Part shown: in pieces, positions 42,538 to 49,234 of the stretch
Position numbering within the stretch: position 1 is the stretch's first letter
Layout: each line of letters starts with the position of its first letter
Notes under the pieces: model-generated
The model's database searches: none
Seen by the model: only the letters and a program-made list of their open reading frames with translations
What the model was told of the DNA's origin: nothing
Translations under genes and position numbers: made by a program
Source: Rhodococcus sp. 14-2470-1b
GTDB taxonomy: Bacteria > Actinomycetota > Actinomycetes > Mycobacteriales > Mycobacteriaceae
Direction of reading: 5' to 3'
Assembly (NCBI RefSeq): GCF_002259415.1
Contig: NZ_NPFY01000019.1
Span: 1 to 64,000 of the forward strand
DNA: 64,000 nt

Positions 42538-43739
42538 TGATCATGCATGCCGATCTCGACTCGTTCTACGCGTCGGTCGAGCAGAGGGACGACCCGCGCC
42601 TGAGGGGAAGACCAGTCCTCGTGGGCGGCGGTGTCGTGCTCGCGGCAAGCTACGAGGCGAAGGCCTTCGGAGTGCGTACCCCCATGAGCGGGTCGCAGGC
42701 ACGCGCATTGTGCCGCGACGCCGTCGTCGTTCCTCCCAGGATGGACGCCTACATCGAGGCGAGCAAGGCCGTCTTCGAGATCTTCCGCGACACCACCCCG
42801 CTCGTCGAGGGGATCTCGGTGGACGAGGCGTTCCTCGACGTCACCGGTCTGGGAAAGATCCGCGGCACTCCGGTGCAGGTGGCCCAGCGGCTCAGACGCG
42901 AGGTCAAGGAGAAGGTCGGGCTGCCCATCACGGTCGGCATCGCGAGCACCAAGTTCCTCGCGAAGGTCGCCAGTGCAGTCGGCAAGCCCGACGGCCTCCT
43001 GCTCGTCGAGCCGGGCCGTGAGCTCGAGTTCCTGCATCCACTGAAGATCGAGCGGTTGTGGGGCGTGGGGAAGGTGACCGCAGAGAAGCTGCACGCCTTC
43101 GACATCGTCACCGTCGGTGACATCGCCGCGCAGTCGGAGGCGTCGATCGTCTCGATTCTGGGGAAGGGCGCCGGGCATCACCTGTACTCGTTGGCCAACA
43201 ACCGCGATCCCCGACGCGTGCAGACCTACCGCGGACGCAGCTCGATCGGCGCCCAGCACGCACTCGGGCGTGGCCCCACATCACCGAAGGACGTCGAGGC
43301 GTCGCTCATCGCTCTGGTGGACCGCGTGACGCAGCGTATGCGTGCCGCCGAGCGAACGGGCCGTACGGTCGTCCTTCGGCTTCGGTTCGCGGACTTCACC
43401 AAGATCACGCGCTCGCACACACTGAACCGGGCAACAGCGGACACTCGGGACATTCTCGATGCCGCCCTCGCGTTGCTGCGTGACGCTGCGCCGCTGATCG
43501 CGGATCAGGGCATTACGCTGGTCGGGGTGACCGTCGCCAACATCGAGCGCACCGGTGCCGAGCAGCTCGAGCTGCAGTTCGATGCGGCACCGCGCAGCGG
43601 GGTACAGGACGCACCGAGCGCCTCGGCGTTGGATATCGCTCTCGACGGTGTGCACAGCAAATTCGGGAAGAAGGCGCTGACCAGAGGGGTATTGCTGGGC
43701 CGTGACTCCGGACTGTCCGTGCCGCTACTTCCGGATTGA
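42531..43739 (+). CDS. dinB: DNA polymerase IV (DinB, Y family)
   Basis: This 402-residue translesion polymerase shows MHADLDSFYASVEQ (catalytic Asp and steric gate), VLAASYEAKAFGV, the SVDEAFLDV catalytic acidic pair, a helix-hairpin-helix at LWGVGKVTAEKL, and a little-finger domain. ATG 42531 leaves five residues before HADLD, as in other DinB proteins, but it lies within the LexA box; ATG 42543 is the alternative if the transcript is leaderless from the -10 inside the box. A clear beta-clamp-binding tail is not obvious. It overlaps the convergent P450 gene by 15 nt. Confidence 0.92.
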   Translation: MFVIMHADLDSFYASVEQRDDPRLRGRPVLVGGGVVLAASYEAKAFGVRTPMSGSQARALCRDAVVVPPRMDAYIEASKAVFEIFRDTTPLVEGISVDEAFLDVTGLGKIRGTPVQVAQRLRREVKEKVGLPITVGIASTKFLAKVASAVGKPDGLLLVEPGRELEFLHPLKIERLWGVGKVTAEKLHAFDIVTVGDIAAQSEASIVSILGKGAGHHLYSLANNRDPRRVQTYRGRSSIGAQHALGRGPTSPKDVEASLIALVDRVTQRMRAAERTGRTVVLRLRFADFTKITRSHTLNRATADTRDILDAALALLRDAAPLIADQGITLVGVTVANIERTGAEQLELQFDAAPRSGVQDAPSASALDIALDGVHSKFGKKALTRGVLLGRDSGLSVPLLPD

Positions 43740-45119
43740 CACCGTCAGCCGGAAGTCCTTCGGCATCAGCGTCAGCCGCTCCTCGACCTTCAGGCGATAC
43801 GCCGGATCTGCGTGAAAATCGAACTGCTGCAGCAACGTTCCGAGTACCAGGACGGCCTCGTGAATGGCGAATTGCCTGCCGATGCAGGCGCGTTCGCCGG
43901 TGCCCCAGGGCTTGTAGACGTGGCCCGGACGTGAGCGCACCTCGGCCGAGACGAAGCGGTCGGGATCGAACACCTCGGGGTTCTCACCCCAGACTGGGTC
44001 GCGATGCAACCCGGGAATCAGCACGAACGCCCAATCGCCCTTCTTCATCTCGTGCACGCCGCCGATGACGGTGTCCTCCCTGGCCTCTCGCGCGAATGCA
44101 GGCGCCGTCGGCCACAACCGCAAGGTCTCGTCCAGTACTCGCCGGACGTAGCGCAGCTTGGGTACCTGCTCGAACGACGGTGCTTCACCGCCCCAGACTT
44201 CGTCGACCTCCGCGCGTGCGGCGTCCAGTACGTGCGGATTGTTCGCGAGGTAGTAGAGGGCGAACGACAATGCCCCCGAGGTGGTCTCGTGGCCTGCGAT
44301 CAGAAAGGTCAGTATCTGCTGGCGAATGTTCACTTCGCTCAGCGCATTCGGGTTCCCGGAATCCCGCGCGGCGTCCAGCATGATCTCGAGCAGATCTGCA
44401 TGGGCGCCCGGGTCGGAACGTTCGTCGCGGCGGGTGCGCACGATGTCGTCGAGGACCTGTTCGAGGTAACGCTGATTCGCGAGGTTGCGCCGGTCGGCTT
44501 TCTTGAAGACGAGGTTCGCCAACCAGGGGATGGGAACGATCTCGCGACGCTGATTGTGCGAGAGCACGCCGACCATCGCGTCGACGAATGGGTGGGGCTT
44601 GCTTCGGCTGAAGGAATCGAAACCGTAGCTGAACCCGGTGCGTCCGATGGTGTCCAGCGTCAGCTTCGTCATGTCCGAGGAGACGTCGACGGAGGTCTGC
44701 GAACGCCAGTGTGCCGCAAGCTCGGACGCAACGGCGAGCATGATGTCGTGGTATCCGCGCATGGCGCTCTGAGCGAACGCGGGGCGCAGGAGGTCGTGTG
44801 CCTTCTGCCAGTTCGGTTCGTGAGAATAGGCAGTGAACAGTCCGTCACCGCCGACTGATCTGAGACCTTCGATCGCGGGGGACACGTGCTTGACGAATCT
44901 GGACTCGTCGCACAGTTCCCCCGCGAGGTCGGCGCCGGAGACGAGCACGTAGCGGCGACCGAGGACGACCCGCTCGAAGATCGGGCCGAGCCGTGCGGCG
45001 AGTGCCATCGAGTCCTGGACCGGCCTCGACGCGTGGGCGCCGACGACGTCGCCCAGGACGGGCAGGCGTCGGGGCGGGTGGGGGAGCGCTGCGCTGCGTA
45101 CTCCGACGTCGACGACCAT
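43725..45119 (-). CDS. Cytochrome P450, CYP102-like heme domain without reductase
   Basis: This 464-residue P450 strongly resembles the heme domain of CYP102A1 (P450 BM3), a fatty-acid hydroxylase: GDGLFTAYSHEPNWQKAH, DMTKLTLDTIGRTGFSYGF, the I-helix FLIAGHETTSG, ETLR at 331-334 and the heme loop PWGTGERACIG with Cys412. CYP102A proteins carry a fused diflavin reductase; here the reading frame stops just after the heme domain, so external redox partners are needed. Trp405 stands where BM3 has Phe393. Divergent from a TetR-type gene, reminiscent of the BM3 regulator arrangement. Fatty-acid oxidation is inferred. Confidence 0.9.
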   Translation of the reverse strand: MVVDVGVRSAALPHPPRRLPVLGDVVGAHASRPVQDSMALAARLGPIFERVVLGRRYVLVSGADLAGELCDESRFVKHVSPAIEGLRSVGGDGLFTAYSHEPNWQKAHDLLRPAFAQSAMRGYHDIMLAVASELAAHWRSQTSVDVSSDMTKLTLDTIGRTGFSYGFDSFSRSKPHPFVDAMVGVLSHNQRREIVPIPWLANLVFKKADRRNLANQRYLEQVLDDIVRTRRDERSDPGAHADLLEIMLDAARDSGNPNALSEVNIRQQILTFLIAGHETTSGALSFALYYLANNPHVLDAARAEVDEVWGGEAPSFEQVPKLRYVRRVLDETLRLWPTAPAFAREAREDTVIGGVHEMKKGDWAFVLIPGLHRDPVWGENPEVFDPDRFVSAEVRSRPGHVYKPWGTGERACIGRQFAIHEAVLVLGTLLQQFDFHADPAYRLKVEERLTLMPKDFRLTVSIRK

Positions 45120-45133
45120 GTGCGACCTCTTCG

Positions 45134-45183
45134 CTCGTTACTGAACTCGGATACAACAGTGAACGTACTCGCTACTGAACTCG
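45134..45183. promoter_or_regulatory. Direct repeats in the P450-TetR divergent promoter
   Basis: Two 16-bp copies, CTCGTTACTGAACTCG at 45134-45149 and CTCGCTACTGAACTCG at 45168-45183, differ at one base and are 34 bp apart. They occupy most of the 82-bp gap between the P450 gene and the TetR-type gene, so they are good candidates for the operator of the TetR-type protein controlling both genes. Confidence 0.55.
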
Positions 45184-45201
45184 TGTCAAGTAGCATCCTG
45201 G

Positions 45202-45780
45202 GTGATGAACGGCGTTCGAAAACGACTCTCCCCTGACCTGCGGCGCGCGCAACTACTCGACATCGGGTCGAAGCTGTTCGCCGACAGGCCCTACGACGAG
45301 GTGTGGATCGAGGAGGTCGCCGACCTCGCCGGAGTGTCCCGGGGCCTGATGTACCACTACTTCGCGTCGAAGCGAGATTTCTTCGCGGAGATCTTGAAGG
45401 TCGAGTCCGCGCGCATCCTCGACACGACCGCGCCGGACACGTCACTGCCGGTGGCGGATCAGGTCGCGGCCGGCCTCGACGCCTACATTCGCTACACCGT
45501 CGAGCACGAACACGGCGTCCGGGCCATCAACCGCGGTGCCATGCTGGGCGACGCGGAAATCCAGGCCATCCTCGCCGACGAACTGGAAGTGCAGCAGCAG
45601 CGGATTCTGGCCGCGCTGCCCGCCGAGATTCGCGAGGACGAGATCACCCGGACGGCACTGCGTGGTTGGGTGTCGTTCGTGCGTGCGGTCTGCATGGACT
45701 GGCTCGATCGCCGATCCATCAGCGAGGACGAGGTCAAGGCGCTGTGCCTGCGTGCACTCGACGGGCTGCTCAGGACGTGA
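45202..45780 (+). CDS. TetR-family regulator divergent from the P450 gene
   Basis: This 192-residue TetR-type repressor has a DNA-binding domain with RRAQLLDIGSKLFADRPYDEVWIEEVADLAGVSRGLMYHYFASKRDFF. The helical C-terminal domain, probably sensing a small hydrophobic ligand, contains many charged residues. It likely controls the adjacent P450 gene and itself through the direct repeats between them. Start GTG 45202 or ATG 45205; neither has a strong ribosome site. Confidence 0.88.
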   Translation: MMNGVRKRLSPDLRRAQLLDIGSKLFADRPYDEVWIEEVADLAGVSRGLMYHYFASKRDFFAEILKVESARILDTTAPDTSLPVADQVAAGLDAYIRYTVEHEHGVRAINRGAMLGDAEIQAILADELEVQQQRILAALPAEIREDEITRTALRGWVSFVRAVCMDWLDRRSISEDEVKALCLRALDGLLRT

Positions 45781-45810
45781 AGACCGGCGGAAAAGTCTAT
45801 CGTGGCTGGT

Positions 45811-46086
45811 ATGTGCCGAAACATCACCACCCTGCGCGGGCTGGAACCGCACGCGACGGACGAGGAGATCGAGGCTGCGGCCCGGCAGTACGTCCGTAAG
45901 GTCAGTGGCGTTCAGAAAACGTCCGACGCCACCCGCGATGCATTCGAGCTCGCAGTTGCCGAGGTCACCGCGACCACTCACAGACTGCTCGACGCGCTTC
46001 CCGAGCGTCGCCAGCCGCCACCGACGGTTCCGCCGCTGCGTCGCCCGGAAGTTCAGGCGCGGATCGCAGCGAAAGCCGCCGGCTGA
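45811..46086 (+). CDS. DUF2277-family protein
   Basis: This 91-residue small soluble helical protein has the DUF2277 signature MCRNITTLRGLEPHATDEEIEAAARQYVRKVSG. Members nearly always begin MCRNI, so I use ATG 45811 rather than GTG 45802. It has a Pro/Arg-rich C-terminus. Function unknown. It follows the TetR-type gene by 30 bp and converges on the mraY-like gene with a 6-bp gap. Confidence 0.85.
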   Translation: MCRNITTLRGLEPHATDEEIEAAARQYVRKVSGVQKTSDATRDAFELAVAEVTATTHRLLDALPERRQPPPTVPPLRRPEVQARIAAKAAG

Positions 46087-46092
46087 TCGATA

Positions 46093-47169
46093 TCAGCCGA
46101 CCGCCGAGAGGTACTCGCTGTAGAACAGACCCATACCGAGTGCCGAGGCGATGGCTGCCATCAACCACAGCCGGATGATGACGGTGGTCTCCGGCCAACT
46201 CGCGAGCTCGAAGTGATGATGGATCGGTGCCATACGGAAGACCCGAACACCGTTGGTGCGGAAGATCGCGACCTGGATGACGACGGACGCAGCCTCGACA
46301 ACGAACAACGCGCCGATCGCAACGGCGAGCAGCTCGGTCTTGGTGACCACGGACAGACCCGCGAGCAGACCGCCGAGAGCGAGCGATCCCGTGTCACCCA
46401 TGAAGATCTTCGCGGGCGCGGCGTTCCACCACAGGAAGCCGATGCACGCACCGGCCGCGGCGGCACAGACGATCGCGAGATCGAGAGGATCCCGCACGTC
46501 GTAACACCCGACGCGTGGGTCGGTGCTGCAGGACTGCCGGTACTGCCAGAACGTGACGACGGTGTAGGCCCCCAGGGCCAGCGCCATCGATCCCGCGGCG
46601 AGGCCGTCGAGCCCGTCGGTCAGATTCACCGCATTCGACCAGGCCACGACCAGGACACAAATGAAGCCGACGAACAACAGGGTCGGCATGTACACGATGG
46701 CGAAGTCGCGGACATAGGACAGGTTTCGGCTGCCGGGCGTCACTGCGTTGCTGTCCGGAAAGCGAAGGACGAGAAGCGCGAACACGACCGCAGCGCCGAT
46801 CTGGCCGACGTACTTGGCGCGCGCGGTGAGTCCGAGGTTCCTCTTGTTTCGTAGGCTCGTGTAGTCGTCGACGAAACCGACGATGCCGAGGGCCGTCGTC
46901 AGACCCAGGACGAGCAAGGCCGACGCCGAAGGGCCCCCGCCGTCGTATGCGATGCCGACCACGTGCGCCCCGCCGTATCCGACCCACAGCGCGACGAGGA
47001 TCGCGACGCCGCCCATCGTCGGTGTTCCGCGCTTCGACTGATGGCTCGCCGGTCCTTCCAGCCGAATCTCTTGGCCGAAGCCCTGCTTCGAGAAATTCCG
47101 GATCAGCATCGGGGTGAGCAGAATCGACACCGCGAGAGCTGTTCCTCCCGCGAAGAGAATCAAGATCAC
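46093..47169 (-). CDS. mraY: MraY-type phospho-N-acetylmuramoyl-pentapeptide transferase, outside the dcw cluster
   Basis: This 358-residue, ~10-helix membrane enzyme transfers phospho-MurNAc-pentapeptide to undecaprenyl phosphate (lipid I synthesis). All signatures are there: [16 protein letters not shown], the Asp pair in [16 protein letters not shown] (101-102), [10 protein letters not shown] (182-191), [11 protein letters not shown] and APIHHHFEL. The start is GTG 47169. None of murE, murF, murD, ftsW or murG is adjacent; instead it follows an EspR-like gene by 55 bp on the same strand. It is therefore either a second MraY or a relocated one; only the rest of the genome can decide. Confidence 0.93.
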   Translation of the reverse strand: MILILFAGGTALAVSILLTPMLIRNFSKQGFGQEIRLEGPASHQSKRGTPTMGGVAILVALWVGYGGAHVVGIAYDGGGPSASALLVLGLTTALGIVGFVDDYTSLRNKRNLGLTARAKYVGQIGAAVVFALLVLRFPDSNAVTPGSRNLSYVRDFAIVYMPTLLFVGFICVLVVAWSNAVNLTDGLDGLAAGSMALALGAYTVVTFWQYRQSCSTDPRVGCYDVRDPLDLAIVCAAAAGACIGFLWWNAAPAKIFMGDTGSLALGGLLAGLSVVTKTELLAVAIGALFVVEAASVVIQVAIFRTNGVRVFRMAPIHHHFELASWPETTVIIRLWLMAAIASALGMGLFYSEYLSAVG

Positions 47170-47224
47170 CGCGTGTCATCCCCCTGATCGTCTGGCTGCA
47201 GTTACTGCCCGGTTATCGGCCGAG

Positions 47225-47644
47225 TCAACGCGTGCTGTCCGGAGGAATCTCCGGAAGCCCCTCACTGGCACGCAATTTTTCGGCCATCGAGCTCAGTAGA
47301 TTCTGTGACTCCTCGGACAGATCGAACGCACGCGCCGACAGACGCTTGAGGCCATAGCCTTCGAGCTGAGTCACCAACTCGAGGTCGTGATCGATCTTGC
47401 GCGCGTAGATGTCGTTGAAGAAGTAATCCGGCTTCACCTTGAAGAACCGGGCGAGTGCAGCAACGGTGTCGTTCGACGGATTCGTCCGCTGACCGGAACG
47501 CAGCTGCGAGATGTACGGCTTGGAGATCTGGTGGCCGTGCTCGGCGAGCGCATCGGCGACTTCTGCATTGGTGTGGGGCTTACGGCCAGGTGGATGCACC
47601 GTGTTGAACAGACTGTTCAACCGTGCCGCGAAGTCTGCAGGCAT
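47225..47644 (-). CDS. espR: EspR-like nucleoid-associated regulator (XRE-type helix-turn-helix)
   Basis: This 139-residue protein closely follows mycobacterial EspR (Rv3849): ADFAARLNSLFNTVHPPGRKPHTNAEV, the helix-turn-helix with ISKPYISQLRSGQRTNPS, ALARFFKVKPDYFFND, and a C-terminal dimerisation helix pair with ARAFDLSEESQNLLSSM. EspR binds many sites and loops DNA; in pathogenic mycobacteria it activates the ESX-1 accessory genes. Here it lies just upstream of the mraY-like gene, probably in one transcript. A GC-rich hairpin (47675-47699) stands in its leader. Confidence 0.88.
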   Translation of the reverse strand: MPADFAARLNSLFNTVHPPGRKPHTNAEVADALAEHGHQISKPYISQLRSGQRTNPSNDTVAALARFFKVKPDYFFNDIYARKIDHDLELVTQLEGYGLKRLSARAFDLSEESQNLLSSMAEKLRASEGLPEIPPDSTR

Positions 47645-47674
47645 CGGGATCTACTCTCACCCTTCTCGGTATGA

Positions 47675-47699
47675 CCGGGCCGTCTTCGACGCGGCCCGG
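47675..47699. terminator. GC-rich hairpin between the flavohemoglobin gene and espR
   Basis: CCGGGCCG at 47675-47682 pairs with CGGCCCGG at 47692-47699 around a 9-nt loop. It could stop read-through from the flavohemoglobin gene or shape the espR leader. No T-tract follows on the minus strand. Confidence 0.4.
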
Positions 47700-47892
47700 A
47701 AACGATAACGAGTAGGTAACCACATTCCAGGCCGACTGGCTGTTTCGGCGCGACGAACGGTAGAACGTGTTGCTTTCGGATCGGACGACCGGAGAAATGC
47801 GGAGCCCGGCGCGGCCCCGCCATCGACCACGTCATTCGAACGATCGACGAGGCACGGGTTCGAGCGCAGGCCGTTTGCCGAGCGTTAACTGC

Positions 47893-49056
47893 TCACAGCG
47901 GATCGTGCTGCACGTGTTCCATCGGGGTGCCGACCTTCCGCAATGCGTAGAGCGTCGTCCGCACCATCGACGGCGAACCACAAATCTGGATCTGCCTGTC
48001 CGCCCACGAGCCGAACTGCGTGACGACCTTCCCGATGGACCCGTGCAGCCGATGATGCATGCCCCACGGCAGTTCCGGCGTCGGACCGGAATGCCACCAC
48101 GGATTCTCGTCCTCCTCGGTCACCGGAACCACCGTCAACCACGGGTTGGACAGCGACAGCTGCCACAGGGTCTCGGCGTCGTACAGATCCCGGGGATACG
48201 TGCCCCCGACGAACAGGTGCACTCGCGGGTTGTGGCTGCGTCGAGCCATGTCCATCACCTGAGCACGGAGCGGCGCCAGGCCGGTGCCGCCTGCGATCAT
48301 CAGCACGTCCTCGGCGATTCCTCGGTCGATCTGCAATCCACCCAAGGGAGGGCTGACGGCCCATCGATCGCCGACGACCGACTCGGTCACCATGGCGGGG
48401 GACACCCAACCGCCGGACACCCGCCGAACGTGAAACTCGATCTCGCCCTGCGGATTACACGGAATTGCCGGCGACAGGTACCGCCAGAGTTTGGGGCGTT
48501 GCGGAATCTGCACGCTCACGTACTGACCCGGGTAGTAGTGAATGCCCTCGTCCAGTTGGAGGCGAATGATCGCCAGATCGTCGAGCACCCGTTGATGCTC
48601 GACGATCGTGGCGCCCCAGTACGGGGGCAATTCGTCCGAGTCCGCTGCAACGGCCATGTTGTCGGTGACGAGCGCTAGCGTCCGATGCCAGGCGTCCTCG
48701 ACTTCGTCCGTCCACACCTCGTTGCCGACGAAGTTGCGGAACGCCGAGATCAGGGCCGAGGCACCGGCTCGGAAGTGGGTGCCGTCGACGCCGTGCTTGC
48801 GGTGGTCTCGGCCAAGTTGCTGGAGGAACGACTCGACGCGCTCGTTCTTGTCGAGATTGTCGAAGATGTAGGCCAGCGCACGGACGAAATGGTCGCGTTG
48901 CTGGTCCATCGACGCCGGAAAGAACGCCCGGAACTCCGGATGGTCGACGAACAGCTGGGCGTAGAAGGACCGTGCGAGAAGTGCCGGACCGTTCTCAGCG
49001 GCCAGAACGGACTTGAAACCGGCACGAACCAGGGAGATCGCCCGTGCATCGAGCAT
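47893..49056 (-). CDS. Flavohemoglobin-like protein (type II, Rv0385-type)
   Basis: This 387-residue protein has an N-terminal globin domain with proximal His85 (LGRDHRKHGV) and a Tyr at position 32 (FYAQLF). A ferredoxin-reductase-like half follows: FAD segment LWRYLSPA, a pyridine-nucleotide motif IAGGTGLAPLRAQ, and a C-terminal QICGSPSMV. The linker and FAD motif differ from classical NO dioxygenases (no RQYS), as in the mycobacterial type II group next to clpB, for which D-lactate oxidation has been reported. Divergent from clpB with 178 bp shared control DNA, as in M. tuberculosis. Confidence 0.88.
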   Translation of the reverse strand: MLDARAISLVRAGFKSVLAAENGPALLARSFYAQLFVDHPEFRAFFPASMDQQRDHFVRALAYIFDNLDKNERVESFLQQLGRDHRKHGVDGTHFRAGASALISAFRNFVGNEVWTDEVEDAWHRTLALVTDNMAVAADSDELPPYWGATIVEHQRVLDDLAIIRLQLDEGIHYYPGQYVSVQIPQRPKLWRYLSPAIPCNPQGEIEFHVRRVSGGWVSPAMVTESVVGDRWAVSPPLGGLQIDRGIAEDVLMIAGGTGLAPLRAQVMDMARRSHNPRVHLFVGGTYPRDLYDAETLWQLSLSNPWLTVVPVTEEDENPWWHSGPTPELPWGMHHRLHGSIGKVVTQFGSWADRQIQICGSPSMVRTTLYALRKVGTPMEHVQHDPL

Positions 49057-49155
49057 CGATCAACCTCCGCCGCAGCTAGACGGTTCCAAAGTAGACCGCC
49101 CGAGGGTATCCCGATTACACACCACTGGCCACAGAAGAAAACTGAGAAAATCAGA

Positions 49156-49176
49156 CTTGAGCGGAACAGACTCAAG
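49156..49176. promoter_or_regulatory. HspR operator (HAIR element) upstream of clpB
   Basis: CTTGAGC-N7-ACTCAAG matches the HAIR consensus CTTGAGT-N7-ACTCAAG with one mismatch. It lies 58 nt before the clpB start, between it and the divergent flavohemoglobin gene. This predicts repression by HspR (with DnaK) and release on heat shock. Confidence 0.85.
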
Positions 49177-49188
49177 TCTTGGTACGTT
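49163..49188 (+). promoter_or_regulatory. Candidate SigH/SigE-type promoter of clpB
   Basis: GGAACA at 49163-49168 and CGTT at 49185-49188 are 16 bp apart, the arrangement used by the stress sigma factors SigH and SigE (GGAAC and GTT). The -35 lies inside the spacer of the HAIR element, so HspR binding would directly block it. In M. tuberculosis clpB is under both SigH and HspR. Confidence 0.55.
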
Positions 49189-49234
49189 GTACCCACCGAC
49201 ATCAAATTTTCTCCCAGCAGAAAGCAGGTGACCG

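Noticed and set aside
47840-47892. A tRNA-like GGTTCGAGC segment near 47857
   Set aside because: No acceptor stem, anticodon arm or D-arm can be drawn around it; it is chance.
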